Positions 47,508-56,098 of a DNA stretch of 64,000 nucleotides are shown here, one piece after another. Under the pieces are notes generated by a model that made no database searches, was not told the origin of the DNA, and was given only the letters and a program-made list of their open reading frames with translations. A program made the translations under genes and the position numbers. Location: assembly GCA_963842155.1 (NCBI GenBank), contig CAWJFP010000035.1, forward strand, positions 1-64,000, read 5' to 3'. Source of the DNA: CAWJFP01 sp963842155. GTDB lineage: Bacteria > Pseudomonadota > Alphaproteobacteria > JACZXZ01. Numbering within the stretch: position 1 is the stretch's first letter; every line of letters starts with the position of its first letter.

Positions 47508-47936
47508 ATGCAAGTGCGCCATATCCTGAAGATCAAGGGCGACGCGATCGAGACCGTCGCGCCCGACGCCACCATCGCCGAGGCGAGCCGCGTGCTGGCG
47601 GACAAGCGCATCGGCGCCATTCTCGTGCTGGGCGCCGAGCGGCGCATCGCGGGCATCCTCTCGGAGCGCGACATCGCGCGCGGCCTTCACCGGCACGGCG
47701 CCAAGCTGCTCGAGATGCGCGTGTCCGAACTCATGACCCGCGCCGTGGTGAGCTGCGGGCCCGACGATACGGTCGAAGAGATCATGCACCAGATGACGGA
47801 TCGACGCATCCGCCATCTCCCCGTGCTCGACCAGGGCAAGCTCGTCGGCCTCGTCTCCATCGGCGACGTGGTGAAGAGCCGGCTCGAGGAGCTGGCGACC
47901 GAAAGCGAGATGCTGCGCAGCTATATCGTCGGCTAA
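47508..47936 (+). CDS. CBS-domain pair protein
   Basis: A 142-residue protein made of two CBS motifs (about 8-62 and 73-130): IETVAPDATIAEASRVLADK, IAGILSERDIARGL, VVSCGPDDTVEEIMHQMTDR and RHLPVLDQGKLVGLVSIGDV. Such stand-alone pairs bind adenosine nucleotides and act as energy sensors or regulatory modules of a partner; the partner is unknown. The C-terminal ELATESEMLRSYI helix is typical of the alphaproteobacterial group. The start follows GGGAGGG. Confidence 0.9.
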   Translation: MQVRHILKIKGDAIETVAPDATIAEASRVLADKRIGAILVLGAERRIAGILSERDIARGLHRHGAKLLEMRVSELMTRAVVSCGPDDTVEEIMHQMTDRRIRHLPVLDQGKLVGLVSIGDVVKSRLEELATESEMLRSYIVG

Positions 47937-48034
47937 AGCCGCGCCGCGCATCGCGACGGCGGCTTGCGGCGGCGCCTTTCGGCCGCGAGAGTGAGACGGG
48001 TTGAACGGGCCAGGGCGTTGACCGGGGCTGGGCG

Positions 48035-48802
48035 ATGAAGCGGCGGCGGTTCTTGGGGCTTGTCGCCGGCACGGCGTTCGCGGCCTCCCCGCTCTCGGCC
48101 AAGCTGGCGCGGGCGGCCGATGCGCCCCCGCCCTGGTCCTATGACGGGCCCGGCGGCCCGGATCATTGGGTGGCGCTCGCGCCCGAGAACCGCGTTTGCG
48201 GGACAGGCGCCGAGCAATCGCCGATCGATCTCAAGGGCGCCATCCGGGCCGAGCTGCCGGCGCTCAAGATCGACTACAAGGCGCAGGCGCTGCGCATCCT
48301 GAACAACGGCCATACCATCCAAATCAACGCCGAGCCCGGACAAAAGCTCGTGGTCGGCGCCGACCATTTCGAGCTCGTGGAATATCATTTCCACCATCCG
48401 AGCGAGCATCGCATTGAGGGCCGCCGCTATGCGATGGAGCTTCAGCTCGTCCATCGCCACAGCTCGAGCCGGCTCGCGGTGCTCGCCGTGCTCCTGGCCG
48501 AGGGTGCCGAGAACGCGGCGTTGGCGCCGATCTGGGCCCATCTGCCCGAGGGCGAGGGGCCGGAGCGGCTGCTCGGGCAGATCAAGGTCAACCCGGCCAG
48601 GCTGCTGCCCACGCGCCGGCAATATTTCACCTATGACGGCTCGCTCACCATCCCGCCTTGCTCGGAGGTGGCGAGCTGGTACGTCTTCCGCGAGCCGGTC
48701 GAGCTCTCGAAGGCCCAGGTCGAGAAGTTCGCCGCCATCTTTCCGATGAATGCGCGGCCGCTGATGGCGCCGGGCCGGCGCTTCCTGTTGCTGGGGGGTT
48801 GA
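48035..48802 (+). CDS. Alpha-class carbonic anhydrase, Tat-exported
   Basis: A 255-residue periplasmic carbonic anhydrase. The N-terminus MKRRRFLGLVAGTAFAASPL is a Tat signal (RRxFLG) with cleavage near ARA. WSYDGPGGPDHW and SPIDLKG are the alpha-CA opening. The zinc histidines are in VEYHFHHPSEH and MELQLVHRHSS, and the YDGSLTIPPCSEVASWYV segment provides the conserved Thr and Cys. It hydrates CO2 outside the cytoplasm. It lies 98 bases after the CBS gene on the same strand. Confidence 0.93.
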   Translation: MKRRRFLGLVAGTAFAASPLSAKLARAADAPPPWSYDGPGGPDHWVALAPENRVCGTGAEQSPIDLKGAIRAELPALKIDYKAQALRILNNGHTIQINAEPGQKLVVGADHFELVEYHFHHPSEHRIEGRRYAMELQLVHRHSSSRLAVLAVLLAEGAENAALAPIWAHLPEGEGPERLLGQIKVNPARLLPTRRQYFTYDGSLTIPPCSEVASWYVFREPVELSKAQVEKFAAIFPMNARPLMAPGRRFLLLGG

Positions 48803-48964
48803 GCTCGCTCTTCGAGACGGCGGCTACGCCGCCTCCTCGGGACGAGACAATGCGCTGAAATTAAACAGCCTCATGGCGAGGAGCGCGGCTCTCGGCCGCG
48901 TCTCGAATCTTGAGGATGTTGGTGCGAGCGTGTGGCGGTCCCACCTGGCGACCGCGCCGCCCTC

Positions 48965-49621
48965 TCAAAACTCGACGTCGAGCTCGGCCATATCGTCGGG
49001 CTCGGCCTTGGCCGCCGTAACCCATTCGATCATCTCCGGCAGCGCCATGATGCGCCGGCAATAGGCCGCGCATTCCGCGTCGAGCTTCACGTCATAGGTG
49101 AGAAAGCGCGTCACCACGGGCGCGTACATGGCGTCGGCCATGCTGATGGTCTTGCCGAAGAGGTAGGGCCCCTTGTATTTGGCGAAGCATTCGCGCCAGA
49201 TCGTCGTGATGCGCTCGATGTCGGGAAGGGCGCCCGCCCAGACCTTGAAACCCGGAAAATGCGCCTTGAGATTCATCGGCAGCGCCGAGCGCAGGCTGCT
49301 GAAGCCCGAATGCATCTCGCCCGAGATCGCGCGGCAATGGGCGCGCGCGGCGCGCTCGGCAGGCAGCAGCTTGGCCTTGGGCCGCACCTCGTTGAGATAT
49401 TCGCCGATCGCCAGCGTGTCCCACACCGAGACGCCGTCATGGGTCAAGCGCGGCACCAGGATCGAGGGCGAGAGCAACAGGAGCTCCGCCCGGTTCGCCG
49501 GATCGTCGATCGGTACCGGCTTCTCCTCGACTTCCAGCCCCGCCATCTTGCAGAGCAGCCAGCCGCGCAACGACCAGGAGGAATAGTTCTTGCTGCTGAT
49601 GGTAAGGGTGGCCTTGGCCAT
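48965..49621 (-). CDS. Glutathione S-transferase family protein
   Basis: A 218-residue two-domain GST. The thioredoxin-like N-terminus contains YSSWSLRGWLLCKMAGL (with Ser as the likely catalytic residue) and VPRLTHDGVSVWDTLAIGEY. The helical C-domain has FGKTISMADAMYAPVVTRFL, the N-capping motif. It resembles the YfcF/YliJ-type group. Substrate unknown. The C-terminal ~10 residues are acidic. Confidence 0.87.
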   Translation of the reverse strand: MAKATLTISSKNYSSWSLRGWLLCKMAGLEVEEKPVPIDDPANRAELLLLSPSILVPRLTHDGVSVWDTLAIGEYLNEVRPKAKLLPAERAARAHCRAISGEMHSGFSSLRSALPMNLKAHFPGFKVWAGALPDIERITTIWRECFAKYKGPYLFGKTISMADAMYAPVVTRFLTYDVKLDAECAAYCRRIMALPEMIEWVTAAKAEPDDMAELDVEF

Positions 49622-49741
49622 GGCGTCGTTCCCCGGAGCCCCTCAGGCGCCTTCTTGCCGCAGATAAGGCCCGATAATGATCTCGCATTGCAACAAAAAA
49701 TACACTAGCCTTTCAAGGGGCCCGGGGAAAAGACGGACCAA

Positions 49742-50989
49742 ATGAACATAAGAGGGGGTCTGCCTCACCACATGCTGTATCAGGCCTATCAGATGCACGC
49801 TGATCTGGTGGGACCGGTTCGCGCATCTGCGAGAATCGCCAATGCGGCATTGCAGCGGCTCAAGGGCGGGCCGCTCGAGCCTTTCTCGCTGCGCAATCTG
49901 ACGGCAACCTACACGTTGCTGGCGCGCACCGGCCTTACCCATGAGCGACCTCCTTTCGACATCCGCTCCGTCATGGTCGGCAATCGCGAGGTCGAAGTGA
50001 GCGAGGAGGCGGCGAAGGTCGCTCCCTTCTGCACCTTGCTCCATTTCAAGAAGGACATCGCAACCGTCCAGCCGCGCGTGCTGCTGGTGGCGCCCATGTC
50101 GGGCCATTTCGCGACCCTGCTGCGCGGCACGATCGAGACGCTGCTGCCCGAGCACGACGTCTATATCACCGACTGGCACAACGCGCGCGACGTGGCCTTG
50201 CGCCACGGTCGCTTCGATTTCGACAGCTTCGTCGCCTATCTCATCGACTTCCTCGAGGCGATCGGGCCCGGCGCCCACATCGTCGCCGTCTGCCAGCCTT
50301 GCGTCGCGGCGCTCGCCGCCGTCGCCGTCATGGCGGAGGCGCGCAATCCGGCGCAGCCGCGCAGCATGACCCTCATGGCGGGGCCGATCGACGCCCGCGT
50401 GAGCCCCACCCGCGTCAACCAGCTCGCCACCAGCCGGCCGATCGAATGGTTCGAATACAACCTCATCGCCCGCGTGCCCCTGCGCTATCGCGGCGCCATG
50501 CGGCGCGTCTATCCCGGCTTCGTGCAGCTTGCCGCCTTCATGAGCATGAACATCCAGCGCCACGTGAAGGCGCATCTCGAGCTGCACGACCATCTGCGCA
50601 AGGGCGAGATCGACAAGGCGGAGGCGACGCAGACCTTCTACGACGAGTATTTCGCCGTCACCGATCTGCCGGCCGAGTTCTATCTCGAGACGGTGCGCCG
50701 CGTGTTCCAGCAATACGCCCTCGCGCAAGGCAAGCTCGAATGGCGGGGGCGCAAGGTCGATCCGCGCGCCATCAAGCGCACCGCGCTCTTCACGGTCGAG
50801 GGCGAGAAGGACGATATCTGCGCGGTCGGCCAGACGCTCGCGGCGCAGGATCTCTGCACCAGCCTCAGGCCTTATATGCGCCGCCATTACGTGCAGGCGG
50901 GCGTGGGCCATTACGGCGTCTTCAACGGCCGCCGCTGGGCCAAGGAGATCTACCCGATGCTGCGCAACGTGATCTATACGAGCGAATGA
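49742..50989 (+). CDS. phaZ: Intracellular polyhydroxyalkanoate depolymerase
   Basis: Breaks down stored PHA granules to hydroxyacids. The 415-residue protein has the family's length and landmarks: HHMLYQAYQMHADLVGPVR at the N-terminus, MSGHFATLLRGTI, VYITDWHNARDVAL, the nucleophile motif VAVCQPCVAALA (Cys instead of Ser), LMAGPIDARVSPTRVN, and the C-terminal His in VGHYGVFNGRRWAKEIYP. This implies the strain makes PHA; no pha synthesis gene is in the window. It is monocistronic, starting at 49742. Confidence 0.94.
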   Translation: MNIRGGLPHHMLYQAYQMHADLVGPVRASARIANAALQRLKGGPLEPFSLRNLTATYTLLARTGLTHERPPFDIRSVMVGNREVEVSEEAAKVAPFCTLLHFKKDIATVQPRVLLVAPMSGHFATLLRGTIETLLPEHDVYITDWHNARDVALRHGRFDFDSFVAYLIDFLEAIGPGAHIVAVCQPCVAALAAVAVMAEARNPAQPRSMTLMAGPIDARVSPTRVNQLATSRPIEWFEYNLIARVPLRYRGAMRRVYPGFVQLAAFMSMNIQRHVKAHLELHDHLRKGEIDKAEATQTFYDEYFAVTDLPAEFYLETVRRVFQQYALAQGKLEWRGRKVDPRAIKRTALFTVEGEKDDICAVGQTLAAQDLCTSLRPYMRRHYVQAGVGHYGVFNGRRWAKEIYPMLRNVIYTSE

Positions 50990-50999
50990 GCGGCGGGCA

Positions 51000-51287
51000 T
51001 CATTTCTTGGCGTAATTGGCCGCCAGATAGGCCGCGATCGCCACCGCGTCCTGCTCACTCACCGGCGCGCCATAGGCCTTGATCATCTTATGCACCTCGG
51101 CGTCCCAGCTTTTGGCGTCGAGGAAGGGCGAGTTCATCGCGACATAGTCGAGGCTGTGGCAGGTGATGCAGTTGAGCTCAACGAGCGCCCTGCCGGGAGC
51201 GTCCTTGAGCTTGAACGATTCCTCGTCGGCAAAAGCGAGGAGCGTGGTGGCGCCGAGCAGGCCGAGGATCATCAAAGCGAGACGCAT
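51000..51287 (-). CDS. sorB: Sulfite dehydrogenase cytochrome c subunit (SorB-like)
   Basis: A 95-residue periplasmic monohaem cytochrome c. A signal peptide (about 1-19) precedes LVELNCITCHSLDYVAMNSP (CxxCH) and the later SEQDAVAIAAYLAANY; the distal Met is likely in YVAMNSP or HKMIKAYG. It lies 9 bases downstream of the molybdoenzyme gene, giving the SorAB arrangement in which electrons from sulfite pass to this haem and on to a terminal oxidase. Confidence 0.88.
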   Translation of the reverse strand: MRLALMILGLLGATTLLAFADEESFKLKDAPGRALVELNCITCHSLDYVAMNSPFLDAKSWDAEVHKMIKAYGAPVSEQDAVAIAAYLAANYAKK

Positions 51288-51296
51288 GGCGCGCTC

Positions 51297-52532
51297 CTAT
51301 GCCGCCTGGATCGCCAGGCGCTGCACCACATTGTTCTGGTAGCCGGCGGCGTTCCAGATCAGCTCGAAGAGCTGGGTGGCGCCGGCCTTGTTGCTGGCCT
51401 TCGCCATGACGGCGTAGCTGCCTCGCTCGGGCGTGAAGCCATACTGCCATTGCCGCCAGGAGAAACGGCCGAGATCGGCCCCGAGCGCGGCATCGCGCCA
51501 GCTTTGGCCGCCGTCGGTCGAGACCTCGACCAGGTTGATGCCGTAGCCTCCGTCCCAGGCGACGCCGCGAAGGACGAGCGGCTCACCCGCCTTGACCGTC
51601 TCGCCGCCGGCGAAATTGGTGATGAGCGAGTTCACCACCATCTCCGTGATCGGCGTCGAGCCGCCCGCGTCGCGGCCGGGGAAGCGCTCGATGGTGGGGA
51701 ATTTCCCGAGCGGGATGCGGTAGGCGGTGTCGAGCCAGAAGGTCTTGAGGGGGCTCGCGAGGATGTCGAGCCGGTCGAGATGCTTCATCCAATAGGTCGC
51801 CGTCCAGCCAGGAACGACCAGCCGCGCCGGGAAGCCGTTCCAATGGGGCAGCGGCTCGCCGTTCATCGCAAAGGCGACGAGCGTGTTCTCGTCGAGCGCC
51901 TTCGAGAGCGGCAGGCTCTTCATGAATTTGGGCGTGACGTCGAGCAGCGGCCCGTCGCTGCCCTGATAGCCGACTTCGACCGCCTCCTTCTTGATGCCCG
52001 CCTTGGCCAGCAGCTCCTTGAGCCGGACGCCCGTCCATCGCGCGTTGCCCATGGCGCCGTAGCCCCATTGCACGCCGGGGACATGAGGGTCGGAGAGGCC
52101 GCGCCGATTGCCCGAGCATTGGCAGACGGCGACGATCTCGACCTGCTCGAATCCGTTTTTGAGTTCGTCGAGGCCGAGGGCGAACGGCCGTTCCGCAGCA
52201 TCGCCGCCGATCTTGAGCCGCCATTGCGCGGCATCCACCTTGGGAATGTCGACGAGATGATAGCGCACGAAAAAAGCGTCGTTCGGCGTGTAGGCCTCGT
52301 CGAGGTAGGTGAGGGGCGTTTCGTAATTGGGCGGCCGGAAGGATTTCTTGATGAGCGGCTTCTTGCCTTCGAGCGCGCTCAGCTCGGACGCGGCGATGGT
52401 GCCGGCGGGCAGCAGCGCCGCCGGACCGAACTCGTTTCCCGCCGCAAGGGCACCGCGGCCGAGAAACGAGCCCCCGCCCGCCAAGGCCAGGCCGCCAGCG
52501 GTGGCCTTGAGCACGTCGCGCCTGGTGATCAT
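51297..52532 (-). CDS. sorA: Sulfite dehydrogenase molybdopterin subunit (SorA-like)
   Basis: A 411-residue periplasmic molybdoenzyme of the sulfite oxidase family that oxidises sulfite to sulfate. The Tat signal MITRRDVLKATAGGLALAGG is at the start (52532, AAGGAG upstream). The Mo-binding Cys is in IVAVCQCSGNRRGL, followed by VPGVQWGYGAMGNARWTGVR, WNGFPARLVVPGW and the dimerisation domain from about 290 (VLRGVAWDGGYGINLVEVS). The cytochrome partner directly downstream supports SorA over YedY/MsrP. Confidence 0.92.
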   Translation of the reverse strand: MITRRDVLKATAGGLALAGGGSFLGRGALAAGNEFGPAALLPAGTIAASELSALEGKKPLIKKSFRPPNYETPLTYLDEAYTPNDAFFVRYHLVDIPKVDAAQWRLKIGGDAAERPFALGLDELKNGFEQVEIVAVCQCSGNRRGLSDPHVPGVQWGYGAMGNARWTGVRLKELLAKAGIKKEAVEVGYQGSDGPLLDVTPKFMKSLPLSKALDENTLVAFAMNGEPLPHWNGFPARLVVPGWTATYWMKHLDRLDILASPLKTFWLDTAYRIPLGKFPTIERFPGRDAGGSTPITEMVVNSLITNFAGGETVKAGEPLVLRGVAWDGGYGINLVEVSTDGGQSWRDAALGADLGRFSWRQWQYGFTPERGSYAVMAKASNKAGATQLFELIWNAAGYQNNVVQRLAIQAA

Positions 52533-52667
52533 CGCCCGCCGCTCCTTCGGCACGTCATGAATGACGCGATGCGGCTAGGGGCCTATGTCAGGTGCCTTGT
52601 GCCGCGACCGCGACTTGACGAAGCCACAATATCGCGACACCAGGCGGCGGGCAACCGAGCGGCAAAA

Positions 52668-52811
52668 TCAATCGTTGAGATCGCCGCAGGGTGCCACCGG
52701 GCCATTGCATGTCGCACCGGCGGGGGCTTGGGTGCAAGCGGCCAAACCGACCACGAGCGTCAGCATGCCGAGGAGAAGCGCAAGGCGCGGATGCAGTTGA
52801 GACTGCTTCAT
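52668..52811 (-). CDS. Small lipoprotein, 47 residues
   Basis: The frame starts MKQSQLHPRLALLLGMLTLV and contains the lipobox VGLAAC at residue ~26, so it should be lipid-modified and exported. The mature peptide is only ~22 residues with two more Cys (GATCNGPVAPCGDLND). GGAG lies 10 bases before the ATG. It is too short for standard gene-length cutoffs. The family is unknown. Direct repeats of TCATGAGAC lie ~55-70 bases upstream. Confidence 0.6.
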   Translation of the reverse strand: MKQSQLHPRLALLLGMLTLVVGLAACTQAPAGATCNGPVAPCGDLND

Positions 52812-52863
52812 CGGACTGCTCCATGTCAAAGCTGTTATGACATGATGCGACCCTAAGGCACTG

Positions 52864-52883
52864 TCATGAGACGGTCATGAGAC
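52864..52883 (-). promoter_or_regulatory. Direct repeats upstream of the small lipoprotein, probable response-regulator site
   Basis: TCATGAGAC occurs at 52864-52872 and again at 52875-52883, an 11-base period typical of OmpR/PhoB-family dimer sites. A related CTCATGG lies at about 52899. The identical 9-mer appears upstream of the response regulator gene (55254). Confidence 0.55.
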
Positions 52884-52973
52884 CGCCATTAAAAATCTCT
52901 CATGGCAGGTGGCGGCAGGGCATTTGCCGCCCTGCCGCCACGTTCGCGGCACAAGGAGTGCCGTGACGGATTG

Positions 52974-53517
52974 TTACAGGATCTGCCCGCTCTGCGGATC
53001 CACCAGCACGGTCTGCGTCGAGCCGTTTTTCGCGAGCTCGACCTGGTAGACGAAGCCGCCGCCGGTGCGGCTAATGTTCGCATCGATCGGCTTGCCGCCG
53101 ACGTTGCTTTGCGGCGTCCTCCACGGCCTGGCGCAGATCGATCCTGGCGCCGCCGATCGGCTGGGCGGTGCTTGCCTCCATCGGATTGAGCCTGTCGAGG
53201 AAGCCGGCCCGGCTGGTGTCGAGCACCTTGCCGGAATAAGCATCGATGGCGACGGTGGTGATCCCGCCGGGCGCGGCGAGATCCACGTAATAAAGCACGC
53301 TGTTCCGCATGCCCACCATTTCGGCCGTGACGGCCTTGCCGCCCGCCGTCTGCTGCGCTGTCGCGATGGCATGGCTCAGCGGCACGCGTGCAAGCTGCAC
53401 CGCGTCACGGATGTCCCAGCCTGTATGCGTGGGTCGGTTGGAATCGGCATAGGCCGCGCCCGCCGACAACAGGAAGCCGGCGGCGGCGACGATCGATAGC
53501 GCATTCATCCTCGTCAT
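52974..53517 (-). pseudogene. Secreted PepSY-domain protein, one frameshift
   Basis: Starting MTRMNALSIVAAAGFLLSAG (AAGGAG upstream), the first frame has a signal peptide and a PepSY-like domain: LSHAIATAQQTAGGKAVTAE, YYVDLAAPGGITTVAIDAYS. After IDLRQAVEDAA a one-base insertion near 53113 shifts to NVGGKPIDANISRTGGGFVY, QVELAKNGSTQTVLVD and PQSGQIL at the end. The joined product is ~180 residues with two PepSY modules. PepSY proteins are often neighbours of two-component systems, as here. Confidence 0.75.
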
Positions 53518-53790
53518 GTTCCACTCCTTCGCTTCAATCATGCTCGCGGATCGCATCGATCCGCCCAGTCGGAGAAGACTTCTCCGCTCTCGTCACATTT
53601 GAACAAGCTAGAACGGCGATCTGAAAGGACAACGATGGTAGAATTAAAATCTGCTCATGCAACGAGCCAAAATTGTCGCCTGTCAAGCGACCTATCCGCC
53701 AATCTCATTTCCCCGCTGTTCGTCGTAATCGGATTTTGATTACGCAAAATGAACAGAGCCAAACCATCGATTTAATCAATCGCCGTTATT

Positions 53791-54474
53791 TCATGGCACG
53801 TCTATTGTCTTCTGCGTTGCATTGGCGCCCAGCACATCGATCAAAGGCGTAACAAGCGCGGATTCGACGTGATAGGAATCGCTCCGATTCGTTACCGTGC
53901 CGGCGCTGCCTTGCCAAATCCGCCGTGCCGCGGGCACGTCGTTCAGATCGATGCTGACATGCATCGCTCGACCGTTGCGCGACGCCTTGTCGCTCCGCGC
54001 CCTGTTGCCGAAGATGCCGTCCGTGATCTCGGATATGACGTTCGTTCGGAAATACTGATCGTTCGAATGCGCAGTCGTGAGCAACCCGCCATTGGGACCT
54101 TCCGCTCCCTGCTGTGGCCCCTCCGCGTTGTCCTGCGGCGAAGGCTTGATGACGATAGGCAGCCCGATGGGCTCGGTCGCATAGAACGAGAGCACCAAAG
54201 GCGCGCGCTCGTCGACGCGATAGCCATGCGCCTCGAGCGCCGCGACGATATCGGCCTTCAGCCGCAGCGACTGGTCGCTGTCGTCATCCGTCTCGACCGC
54301 GATCGCCGCGTTCATTTCGAGCGACGTATAGGCACGGGCGTCGATCGTCACGGCGAGGGGCGCTCGGCTCTGGGCACAGGCCATGCCCGCGAGCGACAAG
54401 GCCGCCGCCGGCCCGAGAAGAAGAGACAACAGCGCAGCCCTGCGGCCCGATCGGACCATTGGGCCGGCAACCAT
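53791..54474 (-). CDS. Hypothetical secreted protein
   Basis: A 227-residue product from an ATG at 54474, with GGAGG 11 bases upstream; the signal peptide is SLLLGPAAALSLAGMACA. The mature part begins PLAVTIDARAYTSLEMNAAI and contains LKADIVAALEAHGYRVDERA, a segment reminiscent of periplasmic proteins that sense or bind in the DUF4136-like class, but I cannot assign it. A Gly/Pro/Gln-rich loop (PQDNAEGPQQGAEGPNGG) is in the middle. Its start lies two bases after the stop of the upstream Gly-rich gene (TGACCATG), indicating coupling. Confidence 0.65.
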   Translation of the reverse strand: MVAGPMVRSGRRAALLSLLLGPAAALSLAGMACAQSRAPLAVTIDARAYTSLEMNAAIAVETDDDSDQSLRLKADIVAALEAHGYRVDERAPLVLSFYATEPIGLPIVIKPSPQDNAEGPQQGAEGPNGGLLTTAHSNDQYFRTNVISEITDGIFGNRARSDKASRNGRAMHVSIDLNDVPAARRIWQGSAGTVTNRSDSYHVESALVTPLIDVLGANATQKTIDVP

Positions 54475-54476
54475 GG

Positions 54477-54982
54477 TCAGCGCATCCTCCAGGCGCCGTC
54501 GGCGCCTTGGCAGGCGGTGCCGGTCACGGTGCTGCCGTTCGCCTCGCGCCATTCGCCCTGGCGGCAGACCGGCTGGTTCTGCACGACGGCCGGGATTTGG
54601 ACGCCGGGATTTGCGACGCAGCGCCGTAGCCGTAATAGCCGGGGTCGTAATAGTTCGGGTCGTAAGAGCCGTAATAGGGGTCATAAGGCCAGCCCCAGCC
54701 ATAGCCATAGCCGTACCAGCCGGGTCCCCAGCCCCAGCCACCATAACCCCAACCGCCGCCGCCCCAACCGCCGCGGCCCCAACCGCCATGGCCCCAACCG
54801 CCATGGCCCCAGCCGCCATGGCCCCAGCCGCCTCCGCCATGGCTCCAACCGCCATGGCCGCTGCCGCCATGGTAGGCATAGGCCGGCAGGCTGCCGGCGG
54901 CGAGTGCGAGGCCGAGCGCAAGCGTGCCAAGGAGGCGGCGCCAATGGCGCGCGGCAACAGAAGCAGACCTATCGAGAGTCAT
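54477..54982 (-). pseudogene. Gly/His/Trp/Tyr-rich secreted protein with GHGGW repeats, one frameshift
   Basis: Starting MTLDRSASVAARHWRRLLGT (AAGGAG upstream), it has a signal peptide ending YAYHGG. A low-complexity region has repeated GHGGW units, then Tyr/Asp-rich YDPYYGSYDPNYYDPGYYG. Near 54595 the frame is lost by one base; in the alternative frame a conserved-looking tail follows: VQIPAVVQNQPVCRQGEW, REANGSTVTGTACQGADG and AWRMR, stopping at 54477. That tail (QPVCRQGEW) is typical of small alphaproteobacterial envelope proteins. Co-transcribed with the next gene. Confidence 0.65.
54735..54885. repeat. Tandem repeats encoding GHGGW/GRGGW units
   Basis: About ten 12- to 18-base units of the type CCGCCATGGCCCCAA lie in the minus-strand Gly-rich gene. 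Such arrays expand and contract by slippage. Confidence 0.75.
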
Positions 54983-55417
54983 GGTTGCGCGCTCCTTTCT
55001 GCCCTCCGCAAAGGGTAATGACCCCGGCGCCCATGGGGGGGACAAGCGCCGGGGTCGCCGGCTCGCCTCCAAAGGACGTAAAAGGCGAGCCAGTGGGCTT
55101 CGTGCGCCGGGCAACTACCGGCGAAGGACGGGGACGGTAACCGGATCGAGCTCATGGTTGATCCCGCCCAATAGTCGCAGTCACTGGCGACTACTCGGCG
55201 GAAGATATAATCGACCTATATAAAAGGCCCATGAGCCGAGCATTAAGATATGCTCATGAGACATGCGTGGGCCAAGCGGCCACGCGGATTCGGCAGGCGC
55301 GCCGCCACGCATGAGGGTATTTTAATGCTTGCCTCATCGGGTCTTCACCTTGCGCGGGCTAGGTGATCTACCCCCGCGATCGACGGACGCCGGCAGTATC
55401 CGAACCAAGAACCTCTC
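54983..55417. promoter_or_regulatory. 435-bp control region between the Gly-rich gene and the response regulator
   Basis: Divergent promoter region. It contains ATATAATCGACCTATATAA near 55206-55222, CATGAGC at 55230-55236, TCATGAGAC at 55254-55262 (identical to the repeats at 52864), and CATGAGG at 55310-55316 with GCCTCAT at 55331-55337. The inverted CATGAGC...GCTCATG pair suggests autoregulation by the OmpR-type regulator encoded just downstream. No ORF is seen. Confidence 0.5.
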
Positions 55418-56098
55418 ATGCGCATTCTGATTGTCGAGGACGAAGATAAATTGGCGGGAATAATCCTTCGCAGCCTCAAAGGCGAGGGGTTCGCGGTGGA
55501 CAGGGCTGCGACCGCCGAGGAAGGCTTCGAATTCGCCAGCTCGTTCCATTACGATCTCATGCTGCTCGATCTGCTTCTGCCGGACGCCTCGGGAACGGCG
55601 CTTTTGCGCCGCCTGCGCCAGAAGCATCACGAGGTTCCGGTGCTGATCCTGACCGCTCGCGGCGAGATCGACACGAAGGCCGCGAATTTCGAGGCGGGCG
55701 CCGACGATTATCTAACCAAGCCCTTCGCGCTGGCGGAGCTGCTGATGCGCGTGCGCGCTTTATTGCGCCGCGGGCCGGCGCTCAAGGAGAACCTGCTCAA
55801 GCTCGCCGACCTAGAGTTTGACCGGCTGACGCGACAGGTCCGGCGCGCCGGCAGGCGGATCGAGCTCAGCCCCAAGGAATATTCGCTGCTCGAATATCTG
55901 CTCTTGAATTCCGGCCGGGTCTTGTCCCGTTCGATGATCATCGATCGGGTATGGGATCAATCCTTCGAAGGCTTGACCAATATCGTGGACGTCTACGTCC
56001 GCCAGTTGCGGCGGAAAATCGACGAGGGATTCGAGCCGAAGCTGATCCGCACCGTGCGGGGCCTGGGCTATTCGATCGATCTGGACGGCGCGACGTGA
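55418..56098 (+). CDS. OmpR-family response regulator
   Basis: A 226-residue regulator. The receiver domain (1-118) has the acidic pocket IVEDEDK, the phosphoacceptor Asp in YDLMLLDLLLPDASG and the Lys in DYLTKPFALAELL. The C-terminal winged helix (130-224) includes ELSPKEYSLLEYLLLNSGRV and VYVRQLRRKIDEG. It most resembles the CusR/IrlR/QseB type. It overlaps the kinase gene by four bases (GTGA). Probable binding sites with CATGAG cores lie upstream. Confidence 0.94.
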   Translation: MRILIVEDEDKLAGIILRSLKGEGFAVDRAATAEEGFEFASSFHYDLMLLDLLLPDASGTALLRRLRQKHHEVPVLILTARGEIDTKAANFEAGADDYLTKPFALAELLMRVRALLRRGPALKENLLKLADLEFDRLTRQVRRAGRRIELSPKEYSLLEYLLLNSGRVLSRSMIIDRVWDQSFEGLTNIVDVYVRQLRRKIDEGFEPKLIRTVRGLGYSIDLDGAT

